Origin: Sarcina ventriculi
GTDB lineage: Bacteria; Bacillota; Clostridia; Clostridiales; Clostridiaceae
DNA length: 64,000 bases
Direction of reading: 5' to 3'
Assembly: GCF_900456775.1 (NCBI RefSeq)
Contig: NZ_UAUL01000007.1
Coordinates: 124,001-188,000 of the forward strand
Part shown: piece after piece, positions 32,209 through 41,643 of the stretch
How positions within the stretch are numbered: the stretch's first letter is position 1
Layout of the letters: every line of letters begins with the position of its first letter
The notes under the pieces: generated by a model
What the model was told of the DNA's origin: nothing
The model's database searches: none
What the model saw: only the letters and a program-made list of their open reading frames with translations
Program-made: the position numbers and the translations under genes

Positions 32209-32712
32209 TTATTCAGCAGATTCTGCTTCTTTTTTATCTGATATAGCTTTAATTAAATAAGCAAAATTTGATATTGGAGCATTGAAGCTTCCTAGAAGTT
32301 TTGCAAGTAAAACTTCCTTTGATGGTATTGATGCAAGTTGTTTAACCTTATCTGAATCATAAACTTCTCCATCAACTATACCAGCTTTTAATTCTAATTT
32401 TTTGTTTTCTTTAGCAAAATCATTAAGTATTCTAGCTGGTGCAGTAGCATCTTCATAACCAAATGCTATTGAAACTGGTCCTTCTAAAAAAGGAACAACA
32501 CCTTCATATCCTAATTCTTTAACTGCTAATGTAACTAAAGTATTTTTATACACTTTATATTCTACACCAGCTTCTCTTAAAGATTTTCTTAATTTAGTAT
32601 CTTGTTCAACTGTTAAACCTTGATACTTAGCAAGAACAATCCCTTGAGCTTTTTCTAGTTTTTCTTTAATTTCTGCAACTTTAGCTTCTTTTAATTGTCT
32701 ATTTTTGTTCAC
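32209..32712 (-). CDS. rplJ: 50S ribosomal protein L10
   Basis: L10 is the base of the stalk and binds L7/L12 dimers; it also represses its own operon through the leader. The 167-residue sequence begins [20 protein letters not shown] and has the [24 protein letters not shown] block. I choose GTG 32712, eight bases after GAGGAGG; an in-frame GTG at 32721 overlaps the ribosome site. Confidence 0.96.
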   Translation of the reverse strand: MNKNRQLKEAKVAEIKEKLEKAQGIVLAKYQGLTVEQDTKLRKSLREAGVEYKVYKNTLVTLAVKELGYEGVVPFLEGPVSIAFGYEDATAPARILNDFAKENKKLELKAGIVDGEVYDSDKVKQLASIPSKEVLLAKLLGSFNAPISNFAYLIKAISDKKEAESAE

Positions 32713-32755
32713 CGTGTCCACCTCCTCACAGTTTGAAACTGCTTTATATATTAAG

Positions 32756-32858
32756 AAAGCCTTCCCGTAGACATAGGAAGACTCATTATCTAAACTAATG
32801 ATCCTCGGTAGGCTATTTTTATTTAACCCTAAGGTACCTACTGTCTACGGAAGCCTTA
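32756..32858 (-). ncRNA. Ribosomal protein L10 leader
   Basis: This is the autoregulatory leader of Firmicute rplJL operons. The long closing stem pairs GGCTTCCGTAGAC with GTCTACGGGAAGGC at the two ends, and the interior holds the conserved GTAGGTACCTTAGGGTTAA and GCCTACCGAGGAT stretches (minus strand). It sits between the rplJ promoter and rplJ. Binding by L10(L12)4 is established for the family. Confidence 0.9.
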
Positions 32859-32880
32859 TTTACTTTTTCCAACAGCATTC

Positions 32881-32909
32881 ATTTTATCATTCTATTATAG
32901 TTATGTCAA
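32881..32909 (-). promoter_or_regulatory. Promoter of rplJL
   Basis: Minus strand -35 TTGACA (32904-32909), 17-base spacer, -10 TAAAAT (32881-32886). It lies 15 bases past the rplA stop and drives the L10 leader. Confidence 0.8.
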
Positions 32910-32924
32910 CCAAATTAAATAAAA

Positions 32925-33614
32925 TTAGTCTAAAACTTTTGTTGGATTAATCTTAGCACCAGGTCCCATAGTTGAAGAAACTGATACAGATTTTATATAT
33001 TGTCCTTTAGCAGCAGCTGGTTTAGCCTTAACTATTGCATCCATTAGTGTATGGAAATTTTCTATTAATTTTTCTGAACCGAAAGATGCTTTTCCTATTG
33101 GGCAATGAATTATAGCAGTTTTATCTACTCTATATTCAACTTTACCAGCTTTGATATCAGCTATAGCTTTAGCAACATCAAATGTAACTGTTCCTGACTT
33201 TGGATTTGGCATTAATCCTTTAGGTCCTAAAACTCTACCTAATCTACCAACAACACCCATCATATCTGGAGTAGCTACTACAACATCGTAATCAAACCAG
33301 TTTTCTCCTTGAATTTTTTGAACTAATTCATCAGCTCCAACAAAATCAGCTCCAGCTGCTTCTGCTTCTTTAGCTTTCTCCCCTTTTGCAAATACTAAAA
33401 CTCTAACAGTTTTACCAGTACCGTGTGGTAATACAACTGCTCCTCTAACTTGTTGATCTGCGTGTCTTGGATCTACACCAAGTCTTACATGCAATTCTAC
33501 AGTTTCATCAAATTTAGCTTTTGCTGTTTTAACAGAAAGCTCTAATGCTTCTGATGGAGTATATAATGCGCTTCTATCTATTAATTTTACACTTTCAATA
33601 TATTTTTTTCCCAT
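32925..33614 (-). CDS. rplA: 50S ribosomal protein L1
   Basis: L1 forms the mobile stalk that releases E-site tRNA and acts as translational repressor of its own operon. The 229-residue protein contains [45 protein letters not shown] and [16 protein letters not shown] probable L1-binding element lies just upstream at 33632-33658. Confidence 0.97.
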   Translation of the reverse strand: MGKKYIESVKLIDRSALYTPSEALELSVKTAKAKFDETVELHVRLGVDPRHADQQVRGAVVLPHGTGKTVRVLVFAKGEKAKEAEAAGADFVGADELVQKIQGENWFDYDVVVATPDMMGVVGRLGRVLGPKGLMPNPKSGTVTFDVAKAIADIKAGKVEYRVDKTAIIHCPIGKASFGSEKLIENFHTLMDAIVKAKPAAAKGQYIKSVSVSSTMGPGAKINPTKVLD

Positions 33615-33631
33615 TAATGTAATCCTCCTCC

Positions 33632-33658
33632 GTGGTCTTAACGGTTAATACCTCCCAC
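33632..33658 (-). promoter_or_regulatory. Candidate L1-binding site before rplA
   Basis: Minus strand GTGGGAGG...ACCAC: GTGG pairs with CCAC and GGT with ACC around a loop, ending just before the rplA ribosome site. A near copy of the motif lies before rplK. It resembles the L1 target on 23S rRNA helix 77 and its mRNA mimics. Confidence 0.55.
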
Positions 33659-33673
33659 CTATTTGTGAATAAA

Positions 33674-34099
33674 TTATTCTACTACTACTACACCCATACT
33701 TCTTGCAGTACCTTCTATCATACTCATTGCAGATTCTATTGTAGCTGCATTTAAGTCAGGCATTTTTAATTCAGCAATTTTTCTAACTTGTTCTTTAGTT
33801 ATATTTCCAACTTTAGTTCTATTTGGAACCCCAGATCCACTTTGTAATCCTAATTCCTTTTTAATTAAAACTGCAGCTGGTGGAGTTTTTAGTATAAAAC
33901 TAAATGATCTATCTTGATATACAGTTATTACAACTGGTATAATTAATCCCGCTTTATCAGCAGTCTTTGCATTAAACTCCTTACAAAATCCCATTATATT
34001 TACACCGTGTTGACCTAAAGCTGGTCCTACTGGTGGTGCTGGTGTTGCTTTTCCTGCAGCAAGTTGAAGCTTTATCATTCCTGTTACTTTCTTAGCCAT
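33674..34099 (-). CDS. rplK: 50S ribosomal protein L11
   Basis: L11 organises the GTPase-associated centre and is the thiostrepton site; it is also needed for RelA activation. The 141-residue protein has [20 protein letters not shown] with the proline-rich thiostrepton helix, and [19 protein letters not shown]. It lies between nusG and rplA, the standard order. Confidence 0.97.
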   Translation of the reverse strand: MAKKVTGMIKLQLAAGKATPAPPVGPALGQHGVNIMGFCKEFNAKTADKAGLIIPVVITVYQDRSFSFILKTPPAAVLIKKELGLQSGSGVPNRTKVGNITKEQVRKIAELKMPDLNAATIESAMSMIEGTARSMGVVVVE

Positions 34100-34116
34100 G
34101 AGTTATTCCTCCTATA

Positions 34117-34146
34117 CTGTGGTAATTTCGGGCTTTACCCTCCCAC
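34117..34146 (-). promoter_or_regulatory. Candidate L1-binding site before rplK
   Basis: Minus strand GTGGGAGGGT...ACCACAG, sharing GTGGGAGG and ACCAC with the element before rplA; GGGT / GCCC pairs add an inner stem. A small TTAGAC-GAAA-GTCTTAA hairpin (34151-34167) lies just before it, after nusG. Confidence 0.55.
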
Positions 34147-34179
34147 TTTATTAAGACTTTCGTCTAATAATTTTCTTAT

Positions 34180-34704
34180 TTAAATTTTTTGTATTTGATT
34201 TAATTCTAATTCGGCGATTGTTTCTCTTCCGAACATATCAACCAATGCTTTTATTTTTCTTTGCTCTACATTAATTTCTTGTACTGAAGCAGAAAATCCG
34301 CTTAATGCACCAGAAATAATATTTATAGTTTCGCCTACTTCTAAGTCGATATCAGGTGCTGTTTCACATACACCCATTGATTCAATCTCCTCATCAGTAA
34401 GTGGTACAGGTTTTGATCCTGGACCCACAAAGCCAGTAACTCCTCTAGTATTTCTTACAACATACCAAGAGTCATCTGTCATTAACATTTTTACCAAAAC
34501 ATATCCAGGGAATTTCTTCTTTAAAGTTATTTTAACTTTTCCATCTTTTTCTTCACTACATTCTTCCATAGGTACTTGTATATCTTGAAATAATGCTTGT
34601 AAATTTCTGTTTTCGATAGTTTTTTCTATGTTGGCTTTAACTTTATTTTCATAACCTGAATATGTGTGTATTACATACCATCTAGCTACTTCATTTTCAC
34701 TCAT
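34180..34704 (-). CDS. nusG: Transcription termination/antitermination protein NusG
   Basis: NusG binds RNA polymerase and, through its KOW domain, S10 or Rho. The 174-residue protein has the NGN domain (ARWYVIHTYSGYENKVKANI to about residue 115, with GFVGPGSKPVPL) and a C-terminal KOW domain (VGETINIISGALSGFSASVQEI). The KOW turn reads ALSGFSAS rather than the more common F-x-G-T. It lies between secE and rplK. Confidence 0.97.
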   Translation of the reverse strand: MSENEVARWYVIHTYSGYENKVKANIEKTIENRNLQALFQDIQVPMEECSEEKDGKVKITLKKKFPGYVLVKMLMTDDSWYVVRNTRGVTGFVGPGSKPVPLTDEEIESMGVCETAPDIDLEVGETINIISGALSGFSASVQEINVEQRKIKALVDMFGRETIAELELNQIQKI

Positions 34705-34747
34705 ATTTTTTACTTAACGATTAAAAAACCGTCAAACCTCCATTATA

Positions 34748-34972
34748 TTATTTAAGTCCAAACACTAACTCAAAGAGGTTTTTAAAAATTAAGTCCATGC
34801 CACCTATAACTAATATAAAAATCACAGTAAAAACTATAACTGCAATTAAATTTTTCTTAGTTTCTTGTTTAGAAGGCCAAGTTATTTGTTTAAACTCTGC
34901 CTTAACCTCTCTAAAAAAATTTATTAAGCTAAACTTTTTTTCTGAATGTTGTACGTTCTGCTTTTCAGGCAT
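34748..34972 (-). CDS. secE: Preprotein translocase subunit SecE
   Basis: SecE clamps SecY. The 74-residue protein has a cytosolic amphipathic part (NFFREVKAEFKQITWPSKQE, the family motif with the conserved W-P) and one membrane helix (about residues 45-65). It lies between rpmG and nusG, the conserved rpmG-secE-nusG order. Confidence 0.96.
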   Translation of the reverse strand: MPEKQNVQHSEKKFSLINFFREVKAEFKQITWPSKQETKKNLIAVIVFTVIFILVIGGMDLIFKNLFELVFGLK

Positions 34973-35014
34973 AAATTCACATCCTTATATACCTATACCA
35001 TTAACTAAATAAAA

Positions 35015-35164
35015 CTATTTAGTTTCTCTGTGAAGAGTATGACTCTTACAGAATTTACAGTATTTTTTCATTTCTATTCTATTAGGATCATTTTTTTTAT
35101 TTTTCATTGTGTTGTAATTTCTTTGTTTGCACTCTGTGCATGCTAAAGTAACCTTAACTCTCAC
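35015..35164 (-). CDS. rpmG: 50S ribosomal protein L33, zinc-binding type
   Basis: A 49-residue gene starting at GTG 35164, eight bases after GGAGG, reads [20 protein letters not shown] then [29 protein letters not shown]. Two CX2C pairs make it the zinc-containing L33 form. It is the first gene of the rpmG-secE-nusG-rplK-rplA unit. Confidence 0.95.
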   Translation of the reverse strand: MRVKVTLACTECKQRNYNTMKNKKNDPNRIEMKKYCKFCKSHTLHRETK

Positions 35165-35231
35165 CGTAAGCACCTCCAGTTTTTCTTATATATAAAGTAA
35201 ATATTACTTACTTCCAGTATTACTAAATTAC

Positions 35232-35258
35232 ATTATCATAAATCCATAACACTGTCAA
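35232..35258 (-). promoter_or_regulatory. Promoter before rpmG
   Basis: Minus strand -35 TTGACA (35253-35258). The -10 is either GATAAT (35232-35237, 15-base spacing) or TAATGT (35230-35235, 17-base spacing), so the exact element is uncertain. Confidence 0.55.
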
Positions 35259-35279
35259 CATAACCGTTCACTATGTAAA

Positions 35280-35303
35280 GGACTAGGTCATATAACCCAG
35301 TCC
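35280..35303 (-). terminator. Probable terminator after the second tuf
   Basis: Minus strand GGACTGGGT / ACCTAGTCC with one mismatch, followed by TTTACAT. The U-run is short, so termination may be partial. Confidence 0.55.
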
Positions 35304-35317
35304 CCTCAAGTATGATA

Positions 35318-36533
35318 ATATAAAAATCAAATTATTCTATTATTTTAGTAACAACACCAGAACCTACAGTTCTTCCACCTTCTCTAATAGCAAATCTTAA
35401 TCCTTCATCCATTGCTACTTGAGTGATTAACTCAACGTTCATATCTATGTGGTCTCCAGGCATTACCATTTCCATTCCTTCTGGTAATTTAATTGTTCCT
35501 GTAACGTCTGTTGTTCTGAAATAGAATTGTGGTCTATATCCATCAAAGAATGGAGTATGTCTTCCACCTTCTTCTTTCTTTAATACGTAAACTTGACCTA
35601 CAAATTTCTTGTGTGGGTTTACTGATCCAACTTTTGCAAGTACTTGACCTCTTTCGATTTCTGATCTTTGGATACCTCTTAATAATGCTCCAATGTTATC
35701 CCCAGCTTGCGCTTCGTCTAATAACTTTCTGAACATTTCTATTCCTGTTACTACTACTTTTCTCTTTTCTTCCATTAATCCTACGATTTCTACTTCGTCT
35801 GATACATGAAGAACTCCTCTTTCAACTCTTCCTGTTGCAACTGTTCCTCTACCAGTGATTGTGAATACATCTTCTACTGGCATTAAGAATGGTTTGTCTG
35901 TTGCTCTTTCTGGTGTTGGGATGTAGCTATCTACTGCTTCCATTAATTCTAAAATTGGAGCTATTGCAGCTTCATCTGTTGGATTTTCTAATGCTTTTAA
36001 TGCTGATCCTTTTATTACTGGAATATCATCTCCTGGGAAGTTGTATTCATTTAATAATTCTCTAACTTCCATTTCAACTAATTCTAATAATTCTTCGTCA
36101 TCTACCATATCTGCTTTATTTAAAAATACTACGATATAGTCAACTCCAACTCTTGATGCTAATAGTATATGTTCTCTTGTTTGTGGCATTGGACCATCTG
36201 CTGCTGAACATACTAATATAGCTCCATCCATTTGTGCTGCTCCTGTTATCATGTTCTTAACATAGTCAGCATGTCCTGGACAGTCAACGTGAGCATAGTG
36301 TCTATTTTCTGTTTCATACTCAACGTGTGCTGTGTTGATTGTGATTCCTCTTTCTTTTTCTTCTGGTGCTTTATCTATATCAGCATAGTTGAATGCTTCT
36401 GCATATCCTCTGTTTGCTAATACTGTTGTTATTGCTGCTGTTAATGTTGTTTTACCGTGGTCTACGTGTCCTATTGTTCCAATGTTTACGTGTGGCTTAT
36501 TTCTTTCGAATTTTGCTTTTGACATTGTTTTTT
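35318..36533 (-). repeat. Tuf direct repeat, copy B
   Basis: Counterpart of 19514-20729, same orientation. Identity extends from 14 bases past the stop to just past the start codon, where a T-run length difference ends it. Confidence 0.85.
35332..36525 (-). CDS. tuf: Elongation factor Tu (copy B, after tRNA-Thr)
   Basis: The 397-residue protein is identical to the str-operon copy, with [17 protein letters not shown] and NKADM. This copy is transcribed with tRNA-Thr(GGT) immediately upstream (58 bases), an arrangement like the tRNA-tufB operon of enterobacteria. Two tuf genes under different promoters raise EF-Tu supply; identical sequence indicates concerted evolution. Confidence 0.98.
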   Translation of the reverse strand: MSKAKFERNKPHVNIGTIGHVDHGKTTLTAAITTVLANRGYAEAFNYADIDKAPEEKERGITINTAHVEYETENRHYAHVDCPGHADYVKNMITGAAQMDGAILVCSAADGPMPQTREHILLASRVGVDYIVVFLNKADMVDDEELLELVEMEVRELLNEYNFPGDDIPVIKGSALKALENPTDEAAIAPILELMEAVDSYIPTPERATDKPFLMPVEDVFTITGRGTVATGRVERGVLHVSDEVEIVGLMEEKRKVVVTGIEMFRKLLDEAQAGDNIGALLRGIQRSEIERGQVLAKVGSVNPHKKFVGQVYVLKKEEGGRHTPFFDGYRPQFYFRTTDVTGTIKLPEGMEMVMPGDHIDMNVELITQVAMDEGLRFAIREGGRTVGSGVVTKIIE

Positions 36534-36583
36534 CCTCCTTATATTAAATAAACTCTACCTAGCGTTTTCTACTTTCCATTTCA

Positions 36584-36659
36584 TGGAGCTCACAATCGGG
36601 ATTGAACCGACGACCTCCGCCTTACCAAGGCGACGCTCTACCGACTGAGCTATGTGAGC
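36584..36659 (-). tRNA. tRNA-Thr (GGT anticodon)
   Basis: The 76-nt cloverleaf has acceptor stem GCTCACA / TGTGAGC, anticodon loop TTGGTAA (anticodon GGT, reading ACC/ACU), T-loop GTTCAATCC and an encoded CCA end. It precedes the second tuf gene. Confidence 0.96.
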
Positions 36660-36694
36660 AGTTAAATACGTAAAGTATTCTTTATACCATAGAA

Positions 36695-36723
36695 ATTTTA
36701 CTACTATTAAAATTCTTTGTCAA
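36695..36723 (-). promoter_or_regulatory. Promoter of tRNA-Thr-tuf
   Basis: Minus strand -35 TTGACA (36718-36723), 17-base spacer, -10 TAAAAT (36695-36700). It begins 19 bases after the sigH stop codon. Confidence 0.8.
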
Positions 36724-36741
36724 TATATTTTATATAATTGA

Positions 36742-37380
36742 TTATCTAATATTTAAACATTTTTCTAATTTCTTTTTAACTCTTTGAAGTGCATTATCTA
36801 TTGACTTTGCCTGTCTATCCAAATCACAGGCAATTTCTTGATATGTTTTTCCATCAAGATATGACATTAACACTTCTAATTCAAGTTCTGAAAGCACTTT
36901 GCTTATCTCTTTTTCTATATGATTTACTTCTTCTCTACCTATAATAAGTTCCTCAGGATCACTTACCGTCAACCCCTCAATAACATCTAACAATGTTCTA
37001 TCAGATTCTTCTTCATACATAGGTTTATTCAAAGATACATAGGTATTTAATGGAATATGTTTTTGCCTAGTAGCAGTTTTTATAGCTGTAATTATCTGTC
37101 TAGTTATGCATAATTCTGCAAATCCTTTGAAAGATGTTAATTTTTCCGGATTAAAATCTCTAATTGCTTTATATAAGCCAATCATTCCTTCTTGATATAT
37201 ATCTTCTTTATCTGCTCCAATTAAAAAATAAGATTTTGCTTTATTTCTTACAAATTGCTCATATTTATTTATTATTTTTTCTTGTGCTAATTTATTTCCA
37301 CCTTTAGCTTTTAAAACTATTTCTTCATCCGATATTTCATTTATATAGCCAATTTCTCTACTTATTTCTACCCTTTTCAA
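36742..37380 (-). CDS. sigH: RNA polymerase sigma-H factor
   Basis: Sigma-H directs transition-state and early sporulation genes. The 212-residue protein has region 2 (EKIINKYEQFVRNKAKSYFL, ADKEDIYQEGMIGLYKAIRDF, FAELCITRQIITAIKTATRQ) and region 4 (LSELELEVLMSYLDGKTYQE, then RQAKSIDNALQRVKKKL). The start is TTG 37380, about eight bases after GGAGGGG. It lies in the rlmB-rae1-sigH-secE-nusG order known from B. subtilis, interrupted here by tRNA-Thr and tuf. Confidence 0.95.
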   Translation of the reverse strand: MKRVEISREIGYINEISDEEIVLKAKGGNKLAQEKIINKYEQFVRNKAKSYFLIGADKEDIYQEGMIGLYKAIRDFNPEKLTSFKGFAELCITRQIITAIKTATRQKHIPLNTYVSLNKPMYEEESDRTLLDVIEGLTVSDPEELIIGREEVNHIEKEISKVLSELELEVLMSYLDGKTYQEIACDLDRQAKSIDNALQRVKKKLEKCLNIR

Positions 37381-37453
37381 ACATATTCCCCTCCATTTTT
37401 ACCCATTTAATTAAATTATAAATCCCATTTATTTTACAGTCAATAATTTATCA

Positions 37454-37963
37454 TTATTGTTTTCTTATTTTATCTAATTTTTCAAAAATCTCTCTATTTA
37501 TTCTATCACTCAAAAAATTTTTATTAGTATTTATGTTATTTTTTTCAGTTTTTTTTCTTATAATTCTTTGAACTTCTACTACTTCATTATGAAATTCTAT
37601 AGAAGACATTCTAATAGCGCCTCTTTGAAATATAGTTTGTTGTTCTAGTGAGTCCGATGTAACAACTACAACCTCTACTTTTCTCCCAATCTCATCCACA
37701 ACTCGTTCTATATATGAGTCTGCTGTTTCTCCATCTTTTGTAAAAACAACAACTATGTTTCCTACGATATCTTGTTTTTCTAAATTTCCTAAAACTTTGT
37801 GAGCATCAAAAACTAAAACAATTTTACAACTTTTATATGCTGCATAGTTTTGAAGCATTTCTATAAGTTTTTGTCTTGCAGCTTCATAACTATATTTTTT
37901 TCGTTCATTTAGCTCTGACCAACTATTTATAACATTATATCCATCTACAAAAATTCTTCTCAA
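37454..37963 (-). CDS. rae1: NYN-domain endoribonuclease, Rae1/YacP family
   Basis: The 169-residue protein has the NYN (PIN-like) fold: MRRIFVDGYNVINSW with the first acidic residue, LVFDAHKVLG, FTKDGETADSYIERVVDEIG and VVTSDSLEQQTIFQRGA. B. subtilis Rae1 cleaves mRNA in the ribosomal A site; the same role here is inferred from family and position. The start is TTG 37963, after GAGGAAAG. It lies between rlmB and sigH as in B. subtilis. Confidence 0.88.
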   Translation of the reverse strand: MRRIFVDGYNVINSWSELNERKKYSYEAARQKLIEMLQNYAAYKSCKIVLVFDAHKVLGNLEKQDIVGNIVVVFTKDGETADSYIERVVDEIGRKVEVVVVTSDSLEQQTIFQRGAIRMSSIEFHNEVVEVQRIIRKKTEKNNINTNKNFLSDRINREIFEKLDKIRKQ

Positions 37964-37980
37964 CTTTCCTCACTCATTTT

Positions 37981-38835
37981 CTATTTTTTTATCCTTCCCT
38001 TTAATACTTCATACATCATTATACCACCGGCAACAGAAGCATTTAAAGAATTTATTTTTCCTATCATAGGTATTTTTACTAATTTATCACATTTATTTTT
38101 AGTAAGCTTGCTTATTCCTTTTCCCTCATTTCCTATAACAATCGCGCAAGCTCCATTGAAGTTAGTATCATGACTATACTCTTCTCCATTTATATCAGCT
38201 CCATATACCCAAATATTTTTTGCTTTTAATTCGTCAATTGTACTATTTACATTGGTTACTTTAGCTATTTTCACATATTCTATAGCTCCAACTGATGCCT
38301 TATAAACTGTGGTAGTAACTCCAACATTTCTTCTTTTAGGTATTATAATTCCATGAACACCACAAAGTTCTGCGGTTCTTACTATAGATCCTAGATTATG
38401 TGGATCTTCCAATTCGTCTAATATAACTATAAATGGATCTTCATCTTTTTGTTTTGCATAATTTAAAATCTCATCTACTGTACTATATTTAAATGGTGTA
38501 ATTTGAGCAATAACACCTTGATGTGCTTTAGTTTCACTCATTAAATCTAACTTTTTTCTATCAACTTCTTTTACAATAACACCTTTATCTTTTGCTAAAC
38601 CTAAAATTTTATTTATGGATCCTTCCATTTTTCCATTAGCTATAAATAATTGTTCTATAGTTTTATTAGATTTTAATAATTCTATAACTGCATTTCTACC
38701 TTCTACTAAATCTTCTCTTTGTTTTATATAATTTTCTTCATTGTTATTTCTCTCATCATGTCCTTTATTTACACTATCTGCAAAATATTTTTGTTTACGA
38801 GTTAAATGTTTGTATTTATTTTCTGATTTTGTCAT
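37981..38835 (-). CDS. rlmB: 23S rRNA (guanosine 2'-O) methyltransferase RlmB
   Basis: A SpoU/TrmH-family methyltransferase of 284 residues. The substrate-binding domain begins near 40 (LVEGRNAVIELLKSNKTIEQ). SPOUT motifs are DELEDPHNLGSIVRTAELCG (motif 1), IVIGNEGKGISKL (motif 2) and IPMIGKINSLNASVAGGIMM (motif 3). The N-terminal 35 residues are a charged extension. ATG 38835 follows AAGGAGAATTAATA. It lies between thyX and the rae1-like gene. Confidence 0.92.
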   Translation of the reverse strand: MTKSENKYKHLTRKQKYFADSVNKGHDERNNNEENYIKQREDLVEGRNAVIELLKSNKTIEQLFIANGKMEGSINKILGLAKDKGVIVKEVDRKKLDLMSETKAHQGVIAQITPFKYSTVDEILNYAKQKDEDPFIVILDELEDPHNLGSIVRTAELCGVHGIIIPKRRNVGVTTTVYKASVGAIEYVKIAKVTNVNSTIDELKAKNIWVYGADINGEEYSHDTNFNGACAIVIGNEGKGISKLTKNKCDKLVKIPMIGKINSLNASVAGGIMMYEVLKGRIKK

Positions 38836-38860
38836 TATTAATTCTCCTTAAAAATCACTT

Positions 38861-39604
38861 TTATTTACTTCCTAAATATATCTCTCTTTTTTCACTACTC
38901 TTTCCACAAGTCATTTTTCCTTCTGGACAAGTACCTTTTACACAGTTTGGACCAGCATACTTAAATAAAATCGGTGCAACTTCTTTTACTTGTTTTAACA
39001 TTTCATCCGCTAAATTTCTTATCTCCCATTGAGCCCTTTCACAGCATCTATGATTAAAGAAATTTATAAGACTTCTCGCATTCATTGTTAATATTATTTT
39101 TGTTTCACAAGCATTTGGGAAAACATATCTTGCGTCTTCTATAGCTTTTTTTTCAGCAACTTTCTTATCTAAACCTTGCTTTAAATAGTCTTGCATAAGA
39201 TTATCTACAATAATATCATAATCTCTCTGAATATTTTTCATAGCATTTACATATATTTCTTTACATTTCTCATTATTATTTATAGCTGGTGGAACTATAT
39301 ATTCAAATTGATTTAGTTTTACATATCTTTGACTTTGTTGTGAATAACTAGCTATCCTATGCCTTACCAATTGATGCGTTAAACTTCTTGAAACCCCTTC
39401 TACTGCAAATGTAAAACTTACATGTTCTATTGGAGATTGATGCCCATACGACATTAGCATATTTAAAAATTTTTCTACATTTTCTTCATTTAAATTAGAA
39501 ACTATATCATCCACCCCAACTGCACTATAACAAAGTTTAGCCGCAGCTGCTATAGTCTTTTCTGCTTCTTTTGTATATTGTATTAATTTAACCTTCAAAC
39601 TCAT
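38861..39604 (-). CDS. thyX: FAD-dependent thymidylate synthase ThyX
   Basis: ThyX makes dTMP from dUMP using methylene-tetrahydrofolate and reduced flavin, without needing DHFR to recycle folate. The signature [14 protein letters not shown] (near residue 80) matches RHRX7S. The C-terminal block [18 protein letters not shown] is typical. Length 247 is normal. It is inserted between mrnC and rlmB, which are adjacent in B. subtilis. Confidence 0.95.
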   Translation of the reverse strand: MSLKVKLIQYTKEAEKTIAAAAKLCYSAVGVDDIVSNLNEENVEKFLNMLMSYGHQSPIEHVSFTFAVEGVSRSLTHQLVRHRIASYSQQSQRYVKLNQFEYIVPPAINNNEKCKEIYVNAMKNIQRDYDIIVDNLMQDYLKQGLDKKVAEKKAIEDARYVFPNACETKIILTMNARSLINFFNHRCCERAQWEIRNLADEMLKQVKEVAPILFKYAGPNCVKGTCPEGKMTCGKSSEKREIYLGSK

Positions 39605-39623
39605 AATATTCTCCTCATTTTCT

Positions 39624-40028
39624 TTACTCTACACACCTATTTAATAGTTCCTCTAATCGTTCTTTATCATCTATTAAATATAAATATCCTATTAATGCTT
39701 CAAACCCAGTTGCATTTCTATATTCTCTAACATCTGCATTTTTAGGTATTGTCCCTGATTTTGCATTTCTTCCTCTTTTATATATTGATAATTCTTCCTC
39801 GTTTAATAATTCTATAAGCTGATTCATAAAATTACTTTGTTCATGTGCTCTTACGTATGATATTGTTTTTATATGAAGTTTATGGACAGGCATATTTCTA
39901 TTTCTATCAATTATGTAACTTCTTATAAAAACTTCATATACTCCATCTCCAATAAAAGCAAGTACAAGAGGGTTTAATTGTCTTACCTCTTCTTTTGTAA
40001 ACTTGTTTTTAAATAATTGAAAATCCAT
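39624..40028 (-). CDS. mrnC: Mini-ribonuclease 3
   Basis: MrnC is a lone RNase III catalytic domain that matures 23S rRNA ends. The 134-residue protein has [18 protein letters not shown] with the catalytic Asp, [34 protein letters not shown] and [13 protein letters not shown] with the second acidic motif. It follows cysS after a 196-base gap with a terminator. Confidence 0.94.
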   Translation of the reverse strand: MDFQLFKNKFTKEEVRQLNPLVLAFIGDGVYEVFIRSYIIDRNRNMPVHKLHIKTISYVRAHEQSNFMNQLIELLNEEELSIYKRGRNAKSGTIPKNADVREYRNATGFEALIGYLYLIDDKERLEELLNRCVE

Positions 40029-40165
40029 TTTTAGCTCCTTTTATTTATATACTTTACTCAATAAAATACAAAATTTCACTTTTATAAGAATTGCGACCTA
40101 GTTTTATTTATTACAAATCAATCTTATCATAACTTATCTAAATTTAGAAATTAATTTTAAAAATA

Positions 40166-40205
40166 AAAGATTGAATTATAATTATTTCTACAATTCAACC
40201 TTTTA
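40166..40205 (-). terminator. Probable terminator after cysS
   Basis: Minus strand AAAAGGTTGAATT / AATTCAATCTTTT (one mismatch) followed by ATTTTTAAAA. It would separate the proS-cysS transcript from mrnC. I see no clear promoter in the remaining 40029-40165 gap. Confidence 0.7.
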
Positions 40206-40224
40206 TAATATCTATAATAAATTT

Positions 40225-41631
40225 TTATTCATCTATTTTATGCCATCTTATCCCTTGAGGGGTATCCTCTAAAACAATTCCCCTGTTTTTTAAATCATCT
40301 CTTATTTTATCCGCTAAAGCCCAATTTTTATCTTTTCTTGCTTGTTGCCTTTCATTAACTAGCTTTTGAATTTCATCATCTAAATTTACTTTAGTTGATT
40401 TTTGTAACATACCTAGAGGTTTTCCAAGCTCTCTTATTAAATTTAAACAACCTGTAATTAACTCCTTAGACGAATCTATATTAACATTAATATTCACATC
40501 TTTTATAAGATCAAATATAGCTGTTATAGCATCTGCTGTATTAAAATCATCATCCATTTTTTCTATATATTTTTCTTTATATTTGTTTAAGCTTTGCAAA
40601 TATTTCTTTTCTTCATCTGTAATATGAGTAGTTCTAACTTCATCCAATAAGTTTTCTAAATTATATATTGTATTATAAATTCTTTCAACTGAAGCCTTTG
40701 CAGATAATAACAATTCTTCACTAAAGTTTAATTGTTGTCTATAGTGAGCAGATAACATTAAAAATCTAATTACATCAGCATCAAACTTTTCAAGTGCAGC
40801 CCTTGCAGTTAAAAAATTGTTTAATGATTTAGACATTTTTTGATTGTTTACATTAACAAAAGCTGAATGAAGCCAATAATTTGCAAATGTTTTTCCTGTT
40901 AATGCTTCACTTTGCGCTATTTCATTCTCATGATGTGGAAAAGCTAAATCTGAACCACCAGCATGAATATCTATAGTATCGCCTAATATATTTTTAGCCA
41001 TACAAGAACATTCTATATGCCATCCAGGTCTTCCCATTCCCCAAGGACTTTTCCAAGCAGGTTCACCAGGTTTTTGAGCTTTCCATATGGCAAAATCCAT
41101 AGGATCTTTCTTTCTCTCATCTATGCTTATTCTTGCCCCTGATTGTAAATCTTCAATATTTTGCCCAGAAAGTTTCCCATAATCACCAAACTTTTTAGTT
41201 GAAAAATACACATCTCCATCTACTTCATAAGCATATCCTTTGTCAACTAATCCCTTAACAAAATCTATTATTTGCGTTATATATTCTGTTGCTCTAGGGT
41301 TTACTGTTGCTCTTTCTATATTAAGATTATCAGCATCTTCATAATATTCCTTAATATATTTATCTCCAACTTCCTTTACCGTAGTATTTTCTTCATTGGC
41401 TCTTTTTATCATCTTATCGTCTATATCAGTAAAATTTTGTACAAATTCTACTTCATATCCTCTATATTCAAAGTATCTTCTTATCGTATCAAATACTATA
41501 AATGTTCTACCATTACCTATATGAAAAAAATTATATACAGTAGGACCACAAACATACATTTTAACTTTTCCAGCAACTAAAGGCTTAAATTCTTCTTTTT
41601 TCTTAGTTAAAGTATTATATACCTTAATCAA
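40225..41631 (-). CDS. cysS: Cysteinyl-tRNA synthetase
   Basis: The 468-residue class I synthetase has [20 protein letters not shown] (HIGH-like motif and first zinc Cys), [11 protein letters not shown] and [20 protein letters not shown] with the other zinc ligands, and the [10 protein letters not shown] motif. The C-terminal DALR-type region follows. It starts 13 bases after the proS stop, so the upstream Pro T-box likely affects both genes. Confidence 0.97.
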   Translation of the reverse strand: MIKVYNTLTKKKEEFKPLVAGKVKMYVCGPTVYNFFHIGNGRTFIVFDTIRRYFEYRGYEVEFVQNFTDIDDKMIKRANEENTTVKEVGDKYIKEYYEDADNLNIERATVNPRATEYITQIIDFVKGLVDKGYAYEVDGDVYFSTKKFGDYGKLSGQNIEDLQSGARISIDERKKDPMDFAIWKAQKPGEPAWKSPWGMGRPGWHIECSCMAKNILGDTIDIHAGGSDLAFPHHENEIAQSEALTGKTFANYWLHSAFVNVNNQKMSKSLNNFLTARAALEKFDADVIRFLMLSAHYRQQLNFSEELLLSAKASVERIYNTIYNLENLLDEVRTTHITDEEKKYLQSLNKYKEKYIEKMDDDFNTADAITAIFDLIKDVNINVNIDSSKELITGCLNLIRELGKPLGMLQKSTKVNLDDEIQKLVNERQQARKDKNWALADKIRDDLKNRGIVLEDTPQGIRWHKIDE

Positions 41632-41643
41632 TGCAAACTCCTC

